Source: an uncultured Lachnospiraceae bacterium
GTDB lineage: Bacteria > Bacillota > Clostridia > Lachnospirales > Lachnospiraceae
DNA length: 64,000 nt
Direction of reading: 5' to 3'
Assembly (NCBI GenBank): GCA_910584205.1
Contig: CAJUAA010000017.1
Coordinates: 1 to 64,000 of the forward strand
Below the pieces are notes generated by a model. The model was given only the letters and a program-made list of their open reading frames with translations. It was not told the origin of the DNA and made no database searches. The position numbers were made by a program, and so were the translations under genes. The first letter of the stretch is position 1, and each line of letters opens with the position of its first letter. Below, in pieces: positions 24,229 through 33,160 of this stretch.

Positions 24229-27180
24229 TTATATGGTATTTCCGGACTTGCAGGCAATCTTGAACGCCTTGTAGTTTTTATCGTTCAGGAAGAACATCTT
24301 CAGCCGCGTGTCCGCCCGCAGGGCCGGGACCTCCAGCTCGAATTTGTAAGTCCTTCCGATCTTCGTGCTCTCGTCCACCGTGCACACCACGTCGCCGTCG
24401 CCCCGCTTCAGCGGCATGCTCCTGAATTTGCTCACGACCACAAATCCCGGAAATACACACTCTCCGTCCGTCTCCAGGGTGATGGTCAGGACGCTCTTCT
24501 TGCTGAACAGGCCCGGCTTTTTGTATTTGAATGTATAAAATACGTCCCGCTGGGGTTCATTGCTGAACTGGGCCCGGATTCCTTCGGAATAGATGCGTCG
24601 CCCGTCATTTTCAAAATAGGTGTAGATCACCGCATGGTAGATCCCCTGAGCCGGATTGTTCAGAAGGATTCCCTCGTTGGCCTCATACTGGCGTTTGCTG
24701 CATTCCACTTTATGGGCAAGCGGATCGTCCACGCCGGACGGATATTCGTCCATGCGGTAGACCAGCATGGACCGGTCGATCCTCCTGGGCCATGTAAAGT
24801 TCACATACATCTCCGTAGCCGAAGAATTCAGATCAAAGGAAATATCCTTGACCGCGGGCACCGACGAGATATATGCCGCCGTATTGAGGATGACGTTGGA
24901 AGCGTTGATGACTCCCGGGATAATATAGCATTCTCCGACGAAATTCAGCCGGAATTCCGCCTCCGTCCGGCTCTTCCGATTGATCTCGATCTTCTCATAG
25001 TGCTGCCCAAGCAGGTCGTCCAGATCGTAGATGGTCCCCACCGCGTACTGGGGCTTCTGCTTTGCCGAGAACAGGATCACATCCCACTCCGACTCCTGCC
25101 AGGACGCCTGGAACACGTCGTCCGACAGCTTTACCTCAAAATACTCCAGCGGCTTTGCCGGCTTCTGAGGAACCCCGGACAGATACGTCTTTTCTGAATA
25201 ATAGGTCTTTCCGTTCAGCGTATGTCCCGCGCTGACCGCGAACCAGTACACGGAACCGTTTTCCAGCTCTCCCACGGTCATGCCGTCCAGACGGGTGCAG
25301 ACCACCGGTTCATATGCCTGATCGTCCTGAGGCCTCTCCACGCCGCAGTATTTCCACAGACGGATCTCCGTCACGGTCGGCGCCTTGCTCCAGGACAGGG
25401 TGATCATATGGTCTCCGCCCACTGCCCGGACGTCTCCCGGCTTCTCCACGATGGCCACCGCGTCCGCCAGGCGGGAAGCGCGGGAGAAGACACCGATCCG
25501 TACGGCAAATACCGAATAGTAGAAGACCGTATGTTTCTTCAGATCCCGGTCCGTACAGCTTAACTCCTTGCCCGCATAGACCGTGGTTCCGTCCTCCGGA
25601 TCGTTGGGGTAGGTATTTTCCTTACGTACCAGGCGGTACTGGATCTCGCCCCCGGACGGGCTCTTCTGCCAGGCCAGGGTCACATCGCTGCCCACCTGCC
25701 GGCTCTCGATCCCCGGACACTCCTCCGGCGGAAATTTCCGAAGGCTCTGGTTCAGTTCATCCGAATCGGCAATGATCTCTGTCAGGGACATGGCGATCTG
25801 GAACGCCTGGTCGCCGGAGCTGCTCCGCATCTGCGCCAGCCGGGCTTCCGTATCCTTCAGCACCGAAGCGACCCGGGCGGACACGTCCGCATCCACACGG
25901 AAGCCTCTGGCTTCCGCCTGGTCGATCTTCCTTCTGGCCTCGTACATCCGCTTCTCCTGGATCGCCTGCATGATCTCCCCGATGATCTCCGCCGCTTTCC
26001 CCCGCTCCTCCGCAATGGTCTTCTCCAGAGCGGCGATATCCGGATGGTTGGGCCAGTACGCTTTTGCCTCCTTCAGAAGCTTCTCCGCTTCCTCCAGCTT
26101 CTTCTCCGCGTATTTCTGCTTTGCCTCCCGGAGCAGTCCCACCGCTTTCTCCATGGTGGTCAGGTCGAATCCGCATTTCGCGCACGTTTTGGCGGAATTG
26201 TTGTTCTCCGCCCCGCATGAAGGACAGGTGATGATCAGCGGTTTTCCGCATTTGACGCAGTTGATGGTCCCCGCCGGATTCTCTTCCCCGCACAGGCCGC
26301 AGACGATCTTGTTCTCCGGAAGCGCGTAGCCCATATAGGCGCAGTAGTTGTTGATGTACACGGATGCGTCCGAGACGCCGGCATGGTACTGGCTGACCGC
26401 AATGTCGATCAGCTCCTCCTTCATCTTCGGCTCGATCCGCTTCTGGTTGCCAAGCGCCAGCTCATCCGCCGCCTCGTTGACCGCGCCGTACCGGGTCAGG
26501 TTTACATAATTATCGTATTTGCGCTTGCTGGGCGCATCCTTGAAGATGACCGCGCACAGGCCGCACAGCGACTGGACCGCATTGTCCCGCCCGGTCTTGT
26601 CTCCCTTGGCCAGGATCTTCTTTTTCATGGTATCCGCCGCTTCGCAAAGCTGTCCGCAGGAAGATGCCGGAGCCAGGCCCAGGAAGTCGTACAGCGTCTT
26701 ATCCTTAAGCCCCAGCTGGTTCATGAAATTCTTGACGTTGCGCGCCTGCGTCTTGTCCAGCACCTCCGCAGGATTGATTTCGCTGCCGCCTTTGCTCTGG
26801 CCCTGGGAAAAGATCTTCTGGATCTCAGCCGCCGTGAACCCAAAGGGCCCGAACACCTTCAGGAGCTGTTTCAGATCCTTGTCGGACAGACTGTCCCCCT
26901 TTGCGCGGTACAGCTTTAATTTGGCGTCCAGCTCCTTCTTCTTGCCGTTTTTGATCTGTTTGGCCTCCGCCGCCGCCTGCTGCCGCTGCTTCGGGTCCAG
27001 CATGACCTGTTTGATATTGTCGATCTGCGCCAGATACTCGCTGGCCTTGACCTTTTTCACCGGATTGTTGACATCCTTCGACCATTGTCCCTGCTTTTTG
27101 GAGATGGCGTCCCGGATTTTCTGCTCGTCGGTTTCCGGCGGGTCAAAAGAAAGCTCCAGAAGGATAAAATAATTTTCCAT
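24229..27180 (-). CDS. J-like, zinc-ribbon and FN3 multidomain protein
   Basis: 983 residues. The first ~70 resemble a J domain in length and pattern (YFILLELSFDPPETDEQKIR ... VMLDPKQRQQ), but the essential HPD tripeptide is missing; the loop reads SKDVNNP. A helical region follows. Double zinc ribbons lie at about 290-340 (CGLCGEEN, CVKCGKPL, CPSCGAEN, CAKCGFDL). TPR-like and coiled-coil helices cover about 345-470 (AKQKYAEKKLEEAEKLLKEA). FN3/Ig-like beta domains extend from about 490 to the end. Its place right after the Hsp70 gene suggests it is that chaperone's dedicated partner. No signal peptide is present, so the FN3 modules are cytoplasmic. Confidence 0.75.
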   Translation of the reverse strand: MENYFILLELSFDPPETDEQKIRDAISKKQGQWSKDVNNPVKKVKASEYLAQIDNIKQVMLDPKQRQQAAAEAKQIKNGKKKELDAKLKLYRAKGDSLSDKDLKQLLKVFGPFGFTAAEIQKIFSQGQSKGGSEINPAEVLDKTQARNVKNFMNQLGLKDKTLYDFLGLAPASSCGQLCEAADTMKKKILAKGDKTGRDNAVQSLCGLCAVIFKDAPSKRKYDNYVNLTRYGAVNEAADELALGNQKRIEPKMKEELIDIAVSQYHAGVSDASVYINNYCAYMGYALPENKIVCGLCGEENPAGTINCVKCGKPLIITCPSCGAENNNSAKTCAKCGFDLTTMEKAVGLLREAKQKYAEKKLEEAEKLLKEAKAYWPNHPDIAALEKTIAEERGKAAEIIGEIMQAIQEKRMYEARRKIDQAEARGFRVDADVSARVASVLKDTEARLAQMRSSSGDQAFQIAMSLTEIIADSDELNQSLRKFPPEECPGIESRQVGSDVTLAWQKSPSGGEIQYRLVRKENTYPNDPEDGTTVYAGKELSCTDRDLKKHTVFYYSVFAVRIGVFSRASRLADAVAIVEKPGDVRAVGGDHMITLSWSKAPTVTEIRLWKYCGVERPQDDQAYEPVVCTRLDGMTVGELENGSVYWFAVSAGHTLNGKTYYSEKTYLSGVPQKPAKPLEYFEVKLSDDVFQASWQESEWDVILFSAKQKPQYAVGTIYDLDDLLGQHYEKIEINRKSRTEAEFRLNFVGECYIIPGVINASNVILNTAAYISSVPAVKDISFDLNSSATEMYVNFTWPRRIDRSMLVYRMDEYPSGVDDPLAHKVECSKRQYEANEGILLNNPAQGIYHAVIYTYFENDGRRIYSEGIRAQFSNEPQRDVFYTFKYKKPGLFSKKSVLTITLETDGECVFPGFVVVSKFRSMPLKRGDGDVVCTVDESTKIGRTYKFELEVPALRADTRLKMFFLNDKNYKAFKIACKSGNTI

Positions 27181-27237
27181 CCTTACATTCCCTCATTTCC
27201 TGTCATATATACGATCCCCCCTGGGGGTTCTTTTCTG

Positions 27238-28914
27238 TCAGTTTACACTGGAATTGCTGCTGCGGCGGATGGCGTCGGACATCTCCTGCGGACTTAACGC
27301 CTCCGTCGTCTGGAATTCCGCCTCCACTTCTTTTCCGCCCTTCATCTCTTTCGCGTGCAGATGCAGAAGGCCGGACTCGTCCAGGCGGAACGTCACCTGG
27401 ATCTCCGTGTCCATGGTCACGCCTGCCGGAAGGGTCAACTCCGCCGTTCCGATCTCCTTCCCAAGCTCCGGATCGATCACTTCATCCGGAGACAGGCTTT
27501 CCTTGACCTTGAACCGGACGCTGGCCTGGTTGTTCTGGCGGGGATAGAAGGAATTGGTGCCCGTCGCCGGCAGCTCCGCATTTTTGATGATGATATTGAA
27601 CAGTTTTAACTGATCGTTTTCGTCGTAGGCTTCCGTACCGAAGCTCCGGCTGGAAACGTTGATGATCTTCACCTCTTCGCCCGGCAGGCGGCCGCCGCGG
27701 ATCTGGACGTTGGCTTCTTTCGCCTCCTTCTGGATATCCATCTGCCCGTTGTCGACCTTTTCCTTTACCTCTTCGATGGTCGTTCCCTTCTTCTTCGCGA
27801 TCTCTTCCAGGACGATGTTGTACTCGCTCATCTTGTTGGCGTAGATCGCCGCTCCCTTTGCCACGGACTCATCCGGATCGAACATCTTCGTCTCCAGCCC
27901 GAATTCCTCTTTCACGCGGTTCATGATCTGCGGCATCTTGGAGGAACCGCCCACCAGCAGGATCTCGCTGACGTCGCTCTGGCTGAAGCCTTTCTTCTCC
28001 GCTTCCTTGAACATCTCCCTGGTCAGGTCGATGGTACGGGTCACCAGATCCTCCGTCAGCTCGTTAAATTTTTCACGAGTCAGTTCCACACGCACGCGCT
28101 CGCCCATGTAATTGACCGGAACCGGAGCCTTTTCCTTGGCGCTTAAAAGCTTCTTGGCGCGCTCGGATGCCAGAGAAAGCTCCTGCAGCGTCTCCGCATC
28201 CTCCAGAATCTCGTCCGCCGTGCCGGTCTCGCTCTGATACTGCTCCGCCAGGTACATGAGCACCCGGTCGTCCCAGTCCTTGCCGCCCAGATTGTGGTCG
28301 CCGCCGGTACAGATGACGCGGATCTCGCCCGGCTTAATGTTGATCATCGTAATATCGAAAGTGCCGCCTCCCAGGTCGTAGACCAGCACCGTCTTTGTCT
28401 GGCTGTCGTCGATCACGCCGTAGGTGATGGCCGCCGCCGTGGGCTCGTTGATGATCGCCATCACGTTCAGGCCGGCGATGACGCCCGCCGCCTTCGTAGC
28501 GTCTCTCTCCGCCACGCCGAAATACGCCGGGCAGGTGATGACCACATCCTTGATATGCTCGTCGTCCCCCAGTTTTCCCTCCATACGCAGGGAATCCTCC
28601 GCATCCTGGACTACCTTTTTCAAAATATAGGAAGAGATCTCCTCCGGCTTCATGTCGACGCCGTTTAAATTCAGGCTGAATCCCGGCTGACCGATGCTCC
28701 TCTTGATAAAGGTGACCACCTGGTCCGGATACATCTTCGCGCTCTCCTTTGCCGCGGATCCCACGGTGATCTCCGTCTGGCTCTCAAAAAACACCGCTGA
28801 CGGCGTAGTCAGATCGCCCTCCGCGTTTTTGAGCACCACCGGTTTTCCGTTTGCATCCATATAGGCAATGCAGGAGTAAGTAGTTCCAAGATCGATTCCA
28901 AATACGTTTCCCAT
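27238..28914 (-). CDS. Hsp70 (DnaK-like) chaperone lacking the C-terminal lid
   Basis: 558 residues from the ATG of MGNVFGIDLGTTYSCIAY (28912-28914); the 37 residues upstream overlap the GrpE gene and do not fit Hsp70. The ATPase domain is complete: DLGTTYS, LGGGTFDITMI, VGGSSKMPQI. About 45 extra residues (around IVLEEIAKKKGTTIEEVKEK) lie before the interdomain linker, which is degenerate (VKIINVSSRSFG instead of the VLLLDVTPLSLG type). A beta substrate-binding domain follows. The protein ends about 20 residues after it, so the alpha-helical lid is absent. It is a specialised paralog in an operon with GrpE and J-like proteins, not the housekeeping dnaK. Confidence 0.93.
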   Translation of the reverse strand: MGNVFGIDLGTTYSCIAYMDANGKPVVLKNAEGDLTTPSAVFFESQTEITVGSAAKESAKMYPDQVVTFIKRSIGQPGFSLNLNGVDMKPEEISSYILKKVVQDAEDSLRMEGKLGDDEHIKDVVITCPAYFGVAERDATKAAGVIAGLNVMAIINEPTAAAITYGVIDDSQTKTVLVYDLGGGTFDITMINIKPGEIRVICTGGDHNLGGKDWDDRVLMYLAEQYQSETGTADEILEDAETLQELSLASERAKKLLSAKEKAPVPVNYMGERVRVELTREKFNELTEDLVTRTIDLTREMFKEAEKKGFSQSDVSEILLVGGSSKMPQIMNRVKEEFGLETKMFDPDESVAKGAAIYANKMSEYNIVLEEIAKKKGTTIEEVKEKVDNGQMDIQKEAKEANVQIRGGRLPGEEVKIINVSSRSFGTEAYDENDQLKLFNIIIKNAELPATGTNSFYPRQNNQASVRFKVKESLSPDEVIDPELGKEIGTAELTLPAGVTMDTEIQVTFRLDESGLLHLHAKEMKGGKEVEAEFQTTEALSPQEMSDAIRRSSNSSVN

Positions 28915-28945
28915 AATTTTCAATCCTTTCTCTGTTCCCTCTTCT

Positions 28946-30163
28946 TTATTTTTCTGCTGATTCTCCAGAATGATATTTAAAGATCTTGATGCGCTCCGGA
29001 CGGATGACTTTCCCGTCTTTTTCATAGCCGTCTGCCATCCGGGCAGCGATCAGATTATCTTTCGACTGTTCCTCCGTCTCCACGACCTGTATGATCTTCT
29101 GTTTTCTCACGTCCACCTCATGGCCCGGCACGCGGTAGGATTCGATGCTCTGCCGGTAGAGGATGTCCTCCAAATCCTCCGCGATCCCCTTTACGATCCG
29201 GAGCAGGCGCTTATAGTTGTCCTCCGTCGCCTCCTTCTTCTCATAGACGCGGACATGTCCCTTTGTAGAATCCACCAGCTGGATGATATCCAGAGCCAGC
29301 GTCTCCACGATCTTATCCACAACCCCGTTCTGATACCGCACCAGTTCCCGATGCATGTCGTCAAACAGCCCGTTCTTGTGCGCATCCTGCGCGATCTTTT
29401 CATCAAAGCATTCCTGCAGACGCCCGATGGCCTCCTGCATTTCCGCGAGCTTCTCCTGTACCGGATCACCGGAAACCGCTGTTTCACCTGATGGTTTTAA
29501 TTCTTCCATTGTTTTCGCCTCCTTGATTTCTCTGTCGTCCATCATCCTTCTGCGCGGCAGGCCCTTTTTCAGATATTCCAGAGCCTCCTCCGGCTTCCGC
29601 TTCAGATAGACCATATAATTAAAAGCGCCCAGCACGGTCTGCCCGGTCTCCCGGTAGATCCTTTCGGCCGTATATCCGGACCGATACTCCGCGTACCGGT
29701 CGGGAACGAATTCCCCTCTTTCCACATAATAGGCAAACTCAAACGCGGTATATTCCGACTGCTTCAGATATTCCACCGCTTCCTGCGCCTTTTCCTCCCC
29801 ATACCCGTATTCCTGCTTCAGGTAATTCCGGATCATGGGAAGCTTTTCCTCATAATGGTCCAGGGTCTCTCTGCAGAGATTGATATATTTTTCACGATCC
29901 ACAAACTCCAACAGCTTTGTGACCGCCTCCTCTTCGGAACCGCAATCGTTCTTATAATTTGGCAGGCCACGTTCTGAATCTGTGACAAATACCACGTATG
30001 TACCGTCCAATTCCTGATAGTATCCAAACACATCCGTCGTGTTTTCCCAGCTTTTATCCTCCGGCAGTTCGATCCTGCCCAGATAGCGCTTCCGGCTTCC
30101 CCGGTAGAAAAAACCGTCTTTTTTCAGCTCCTGAAGCCGTTCTTCCACTGCATGTTCTGCCAT
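28946..30163 (-). CDS. GrpE-domain protein with novel N-terminal region
   Basis: 405 residues from the ATG at 30161-30163 (GAGGTGA upstream, better placed than the TTG two codons earlier). The C-terminal ~180 residues form a GrpE-like nucleotide-exchange domain: a long helix (KLAEMQEAIGRLQECFDEKI), then YKRLLRIVKGIAEDLEDIL and a beta end (YRVPGHEVDVRKQKIIQVVE). The N-terminal ~220 residues are unrelated to classical GrpE: a small beta domain (YRGSRKRYLGRIELPEDKS) and helical repeats ending RKPEEALEYLKKGL. It begins 2 nt after the acidic toxin-like gene and precedes the lid-less Hsp70, which it presumably serves. Confidence 0.85.
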   Translation of the reverse strand: MAEHAVEERLQELKKDGFFYRGSRKRYLGRIELPEDKSWENTTDVFGYYQELDGTYVVFVTDSERGLPNYKNDCGSEEEAVTKLLEFVDREKYINLCRETLDHYEEKLPMIRNYLKQEYGYGEEKAQEAVEYLKQSEYTAFEFAYYVERGEFVPDRYAEYRSGYTAERIYRETGQTVLGAFNYMVYLKRKPEEALEYLKKGLPRRRMMDDREIKEAKTMEELKPSGETAVSGDPVQEKLAEMQEAIGRLQECFDEKIAQDAHKNGLFDDMHRELVRYQNGVVDKIVETLALDIIQLVDSTKGHVRVYEKKEATEDNYKRLLRIVKGIAEDLEDILYRQSIESYRVPGHEVDVRKQKIIQVVETEEQSKDNLIAARMADGYEKDGKVIRPERIKIFKYHSGESAEK

Positions 30164-30165
30164 GG

Positions 30166-33021
30166 TCAATCACCTCTTTCCTCGATCATTCCCAGATCCA
30201 TAAGCGTCTGCGCGTCAAAAGGCGTAATATACTGTTTCCCGCCTCCGTCCTCCGAAGTAAACATGGAATCGATCTTCGAAGTCTTCACGCCGTCGGCAGT
30301 TTCCGCCGTATCCGCATATTTTTCTCCTTTATGTTCTTTGGACTTAGACGTATCATCGGCACAGTCCTTATAATACCGGTCCAGATCATTTTTCAAGTCC
30401 TGGTATTCCGGCGGCGTCCTCTCAAACGGCATATCGTCCGTCACGCCGTACCGGTCCTTCAGCGCCTGTTCAAAATTTTCTTTTGTAAAATCCTGCTTGA
30501 TCTCATAAGAGTGATAGGATTCGTTTTTCGTGATGTCCTTTTCAGGCACATAATCTCCGATGGCCCGCTCCTCCAGCGAAAGAGGCGTCCCGTCCTCCTT
30601 CATGGCTGCAAAATAGTATCCGTTGGAAGCGCCGACCCGGTCTATGACGTCGCCTTTGGCCGGCGTCTCCATATGTCTGGTACCGGGAACCGCGCCGTCC
30701 GTGCCATCCTTCCAGTTTTCCTCGATCCTTCCGTCCTCGCGGACGCCCTTGATCTTATTCACATCCGGGACCCGGAAATCTCCGCGCTCTTCCTTTGGAA
30801 TAGACTGGATGAGTTCTTTTCCTTTGTCAGCCAGCTGCGTCTTCTCATCCTGGGTCAGTTCTTTGTAGGTGTCGCCGTTTGATTTGCGAATGATGGAGCC
30901 GCCGCTGTTCTCATACACGTCCTTTACAATTTCGCCGTACTTCCTGTAGCACTCCGATGTCCGCTCCCCACGGACATCCTGCTTGGATTCAAAATCCGAC
31001 GGAAGCTCCGTTACGGTTTTGCTCTCCTCCGCTTCCGGCGGCGCCCGCGTCTCTTCCTCTGTCCGGCTGTCGTCCGTTACGGCCTCTTCCGGCTCTGACG
31101 GCATCTCCCGCGGCCCGTCGCCCGTTCCGATCTGTCCTTCCACCTGCTCCGCATAGTCGCGGGCATCCCGCTCTACCGGCTGATCCAGATACCGTTCGAA
31201 GTTCTCTTCCGGTTTTACATAGTTGTCAAAGTTCTCTTTGAACTGGTAATCCTGTTCGGTCTCCGGGCGCTCCGCCCGCTCATGCTGCCAGCAGTGGCGG
31301 GATTCATGGGCGACGGTATTCGCAGTCTTACCGGCGTCTCCCAGATTGAAGCTGTTTATGTATATGGTGTTGCTCGAGGCCGCATACCCGCCACAATCGC
31401 CGGGGTCTGGATTGTTGTAGTATGCAACGTCCGGTTTGTTCTCAAGCTGCAGATCCTCCGCAATGTTGTCCCGCAGGTCTTCCACAGCCTTCTCTTTTTC
31501 CGCCCGAGAAAGATTGTCCCAGTTGTTCTGTTCAAAGGATTCCAGGCTCTGGCGCGTCTCTTCGCCGATCCCCGCCTTCCTGTCCATGTCCTCCGGAACG
31601 GAAGTCTCCTCCTCTTCTGCGGATTCTTCTTCCTCAGATTCTTCCGAAGGTTCCTGTTCGGGTTTTTCCTCCGGGGATTCGGCAGTTTCCTGCTCGGATT
31701 CTTCATCTGAGTTCTCGGCAGGTTCTTCCTCGGGTTCCTCCTCTGGATTCTTTGCGGACTCTGTGTTGTCCTCCTCCGATTCAGGGGATTCTTCCCCGTC
31801 AGGTTCCTCCTGAGCTTCCTCCTCTACGGATTCCGGTTCTTCTGTAGATTCCTCTTCCTCTGTGGATTCTGAATCGTCGTCCTCCTTCAAGGATTCGGCT
31901 TCTTCTGCGTCCTCTGGGGACTCGGCATCCTTCGTGGACTCAGTATCTTCTGCAGATTCCTCTCCCTCTGCTGCTTCTGAATCTTCTATATCCTCCAAAG
32001 ACTCGGCTTCTTCCACAGACTCCTCGGCTCCTGCAGCTCCCTCATCCACAGCTTCATCCGAATAATCTTCCTCTTCACCCGGATCTTCTTCGGAAATGTC
32101 ATCGTATTCTTCTTCAAGAGAATCCTCTTCCATATCCTCGGAAAGTTCTTCTTCCGATGCTTCGGCGTCCTCCTCCGGAGTCTCTTCTGACTCTTCGTCC
32201 GGTTCCTCCGGCTGTGTCTCCCCGTCCGGTTCTTCTGGCTGCTCCTCCTTATCCAGTTCTTCTTCTGATGTCTCGGCGCCCTCCTCCGGAGTCTCTTCCG
32301 ACGTCTCCGGTTCTTCGTCCTCATCCTCTGCTGAATCTTCTTCGGATTCCTCCGGCTGCGTCTCCCCGTCCGGTTCTACCTCTGCATCTTCATCAGGCTC
32401 TTCCTTTTCCGATGCTTCTTCAGCGTTTTCTTCAAGCTCTGCATCCGAATAGTCTTCCTCTTCGCCCGGATCTTCTTCCAGATCATCATCCAGATCGTCT
32501 TCATATATCTCTTCTTCGGCAGAATCCTCTTCCGGTTCCTCCGAAGCTTCATTTTCCGGAATCTCTTCTGATGCATCCCCGGAATCCTCAACTCCGTTTT
32601 CGTCTTCCGCAGTATCCGTTTCGCCTGCATCCTCAGACTCCTCAGCAGAATCCTCTTCCGGCTGCTCTTCGCCGTCGTCAAAGCCGATGCCATCCTCGTC
32701 CGCCACTGACTCATCGTCCTGTTCCGCTGATTCTTCAGCGAAATCTTCCCCGTCCTCCAGGCCGGCTTCGTCTTCAAAACCCGTTTCGTCCGCTTCCGAC
32801 TCTTCCCCTTCGCCATCCGGATCTTCTTCGGATTCTTCTTCATCAAGACCCACATCGGAGGTTTCTGCCGTCTCCGAATCGTCGAACCCTCCGGTCTCAT
32901 TCGCCTCGTCCACCGCAGCCTCCTGCGTTTCCTCTGACGCCTCTCCGCCGGTTTCCTCCGCCGGCGCCTCGCTGACCTCAGCGCTCTCGCTGACTTCTCC
33001 GCCGCCTTCCAGTTCGCTCAT
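30166..33021 (-). CDS. Acidic-repeat protein with HExxH-like domain and C-terminal TNT-like toxin domain
   Basis: 951 residues without a signal peptide. Residues 1 to about 478 are almost entirely Glu, Asp, Ser and Pro in loose repeats such as EEPDGETQPEESEED. About 479-640 is a metallopeptidase-like domain with TVAHESRHCWQHE (HESRH at 572-576) and PVERDARDYAEQ. About 730-951 resembles the TNT (tuberculosis necrotizing toxin, NAD glycohydrolase) domain: GDVIDRVGASNGYYF, GTPLSLEERAI, YHSYEIK, and the terminal GGGKQY (926-931) then LMDLGMIEE. The Gln of GGGKQY matches the conserved TNT glutamine. The region between YHSYEIK and GGGKQY is longer than usual. No immunity gene is recognised. It is likely the effector or regulated substrate of the operon. 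Confidence 0.78.
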   Translation of the reverse strand: MSELEGGGEVSESAEVSEAPAEETGGEASEETQEAAVDEANETGGFDDSETAETSDVGLDEEESEEDPDGEGEESEADETGFEDEAGLEDGEDFAEESAEQDDESVADEDGIGFDDGEEQPEEDSAEESEDAGETDTAEDENGVEDSGDASEEIPENEASEEPEEDSAEEEIYEDDLDDDLEEDPGEEEDYSDAELEENAEEASEKEEPDEDAEVEPDGETQPEESEEDSAEDEDEEPETSEETPEEGAETSEEELDKEEQPEEPDGETQPEEPDEESEETPEEDAEASEEELSEDMEEDSLEEEYDDISEEDPGEEEDYSDEAVDEGAAGAEESVEEAESLEDIEDSEAAEGEESAEDTESTKDAESPEDAEEAESLKEDDDSESTEEEESTEEPESVEEEAQEEPDGEESPESEEDNTESAKNPEEEPEEEPAENSDEESEQETAESPEEKPEQEPSEESEEEESAEEEETSVPEDMDRKAGIGEETRQSLESFEQNNWDNLSRAEKEKAVEDLRDNIAEDLQLENKPDVAYYNNPDPGDCGGYAASSNTIYINSFNLGDAGKTANTVAHESRHCWQHERAERPETEQDYQFKENFDNYVKPEENFERYLDQPVERDARDYAEQVEGQIGTGDGPREMPSEPEEAVTDDSRTEEETRAPPEAEESKTVTELPSDFESKQDVRGERTSECYRKYGEIVKDVYENSGGSIIRKSNGDTYKELTQDEKTQLADKGKELIQSIPKEERGDFRVPDVNKIKGVREDGRIEENWKDGTDGAVPGTRHMETPAKGDVIDRVGASNGYYFAAMKEDGTPLSLEERAIGDYVPEKDITKNESYHSYEIKQDFTKENFEQALKDRYGVTDDMPFERTPPEYQDLKNDLDRYYKDCADDTSKSKEHKGEKYADTAETADGVKTSKIDSMFTSEDGGGKQYITPFDAQTLMDLGMIEERGD

Positions 33022-33065
33022 GGCATTCCCCTCCTTTCATCCTCTCTGTTCCCGGTCGTTTTCAA

Positions 33066-33157
33066 TGATCCGGTTCTTCATGAAAATCCCGCTTCCGCTG
33101 CGGCACACCCATCCGATGCCGACCCTTGTCAGTGATTCGGTTCTTCGTGAAAATCCC
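33066..33157. repeat. Pair of 25-bp direct repeats in the operon's only long internal gap
   Basis: 33066-33090 and 33133-33157 match at 23 of 25 positions (core CGGTTCTTC...GTGAAAATCCC). They lie in the 139-bp gap between the transglutaminase-like gene and the acidic toxin-like gene. This could be an old duplication or insertion scar, or a paired protein or RNA site controlling the downstream gene. Confidence 0.7.
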
Positions 33158-33160
33158 ATC

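Noticed and set aside
31436..32975. Ser- or Pro-rich plus-strand frames and repeat-like DNA opposite the acidic domain, first suspected as tandem repeats or a CRISPR-like array
   Set aside because: The periodicity is the codon pattern of Glu/Asp/Ser runs; there are no fixed-length repeats with unique spacers.
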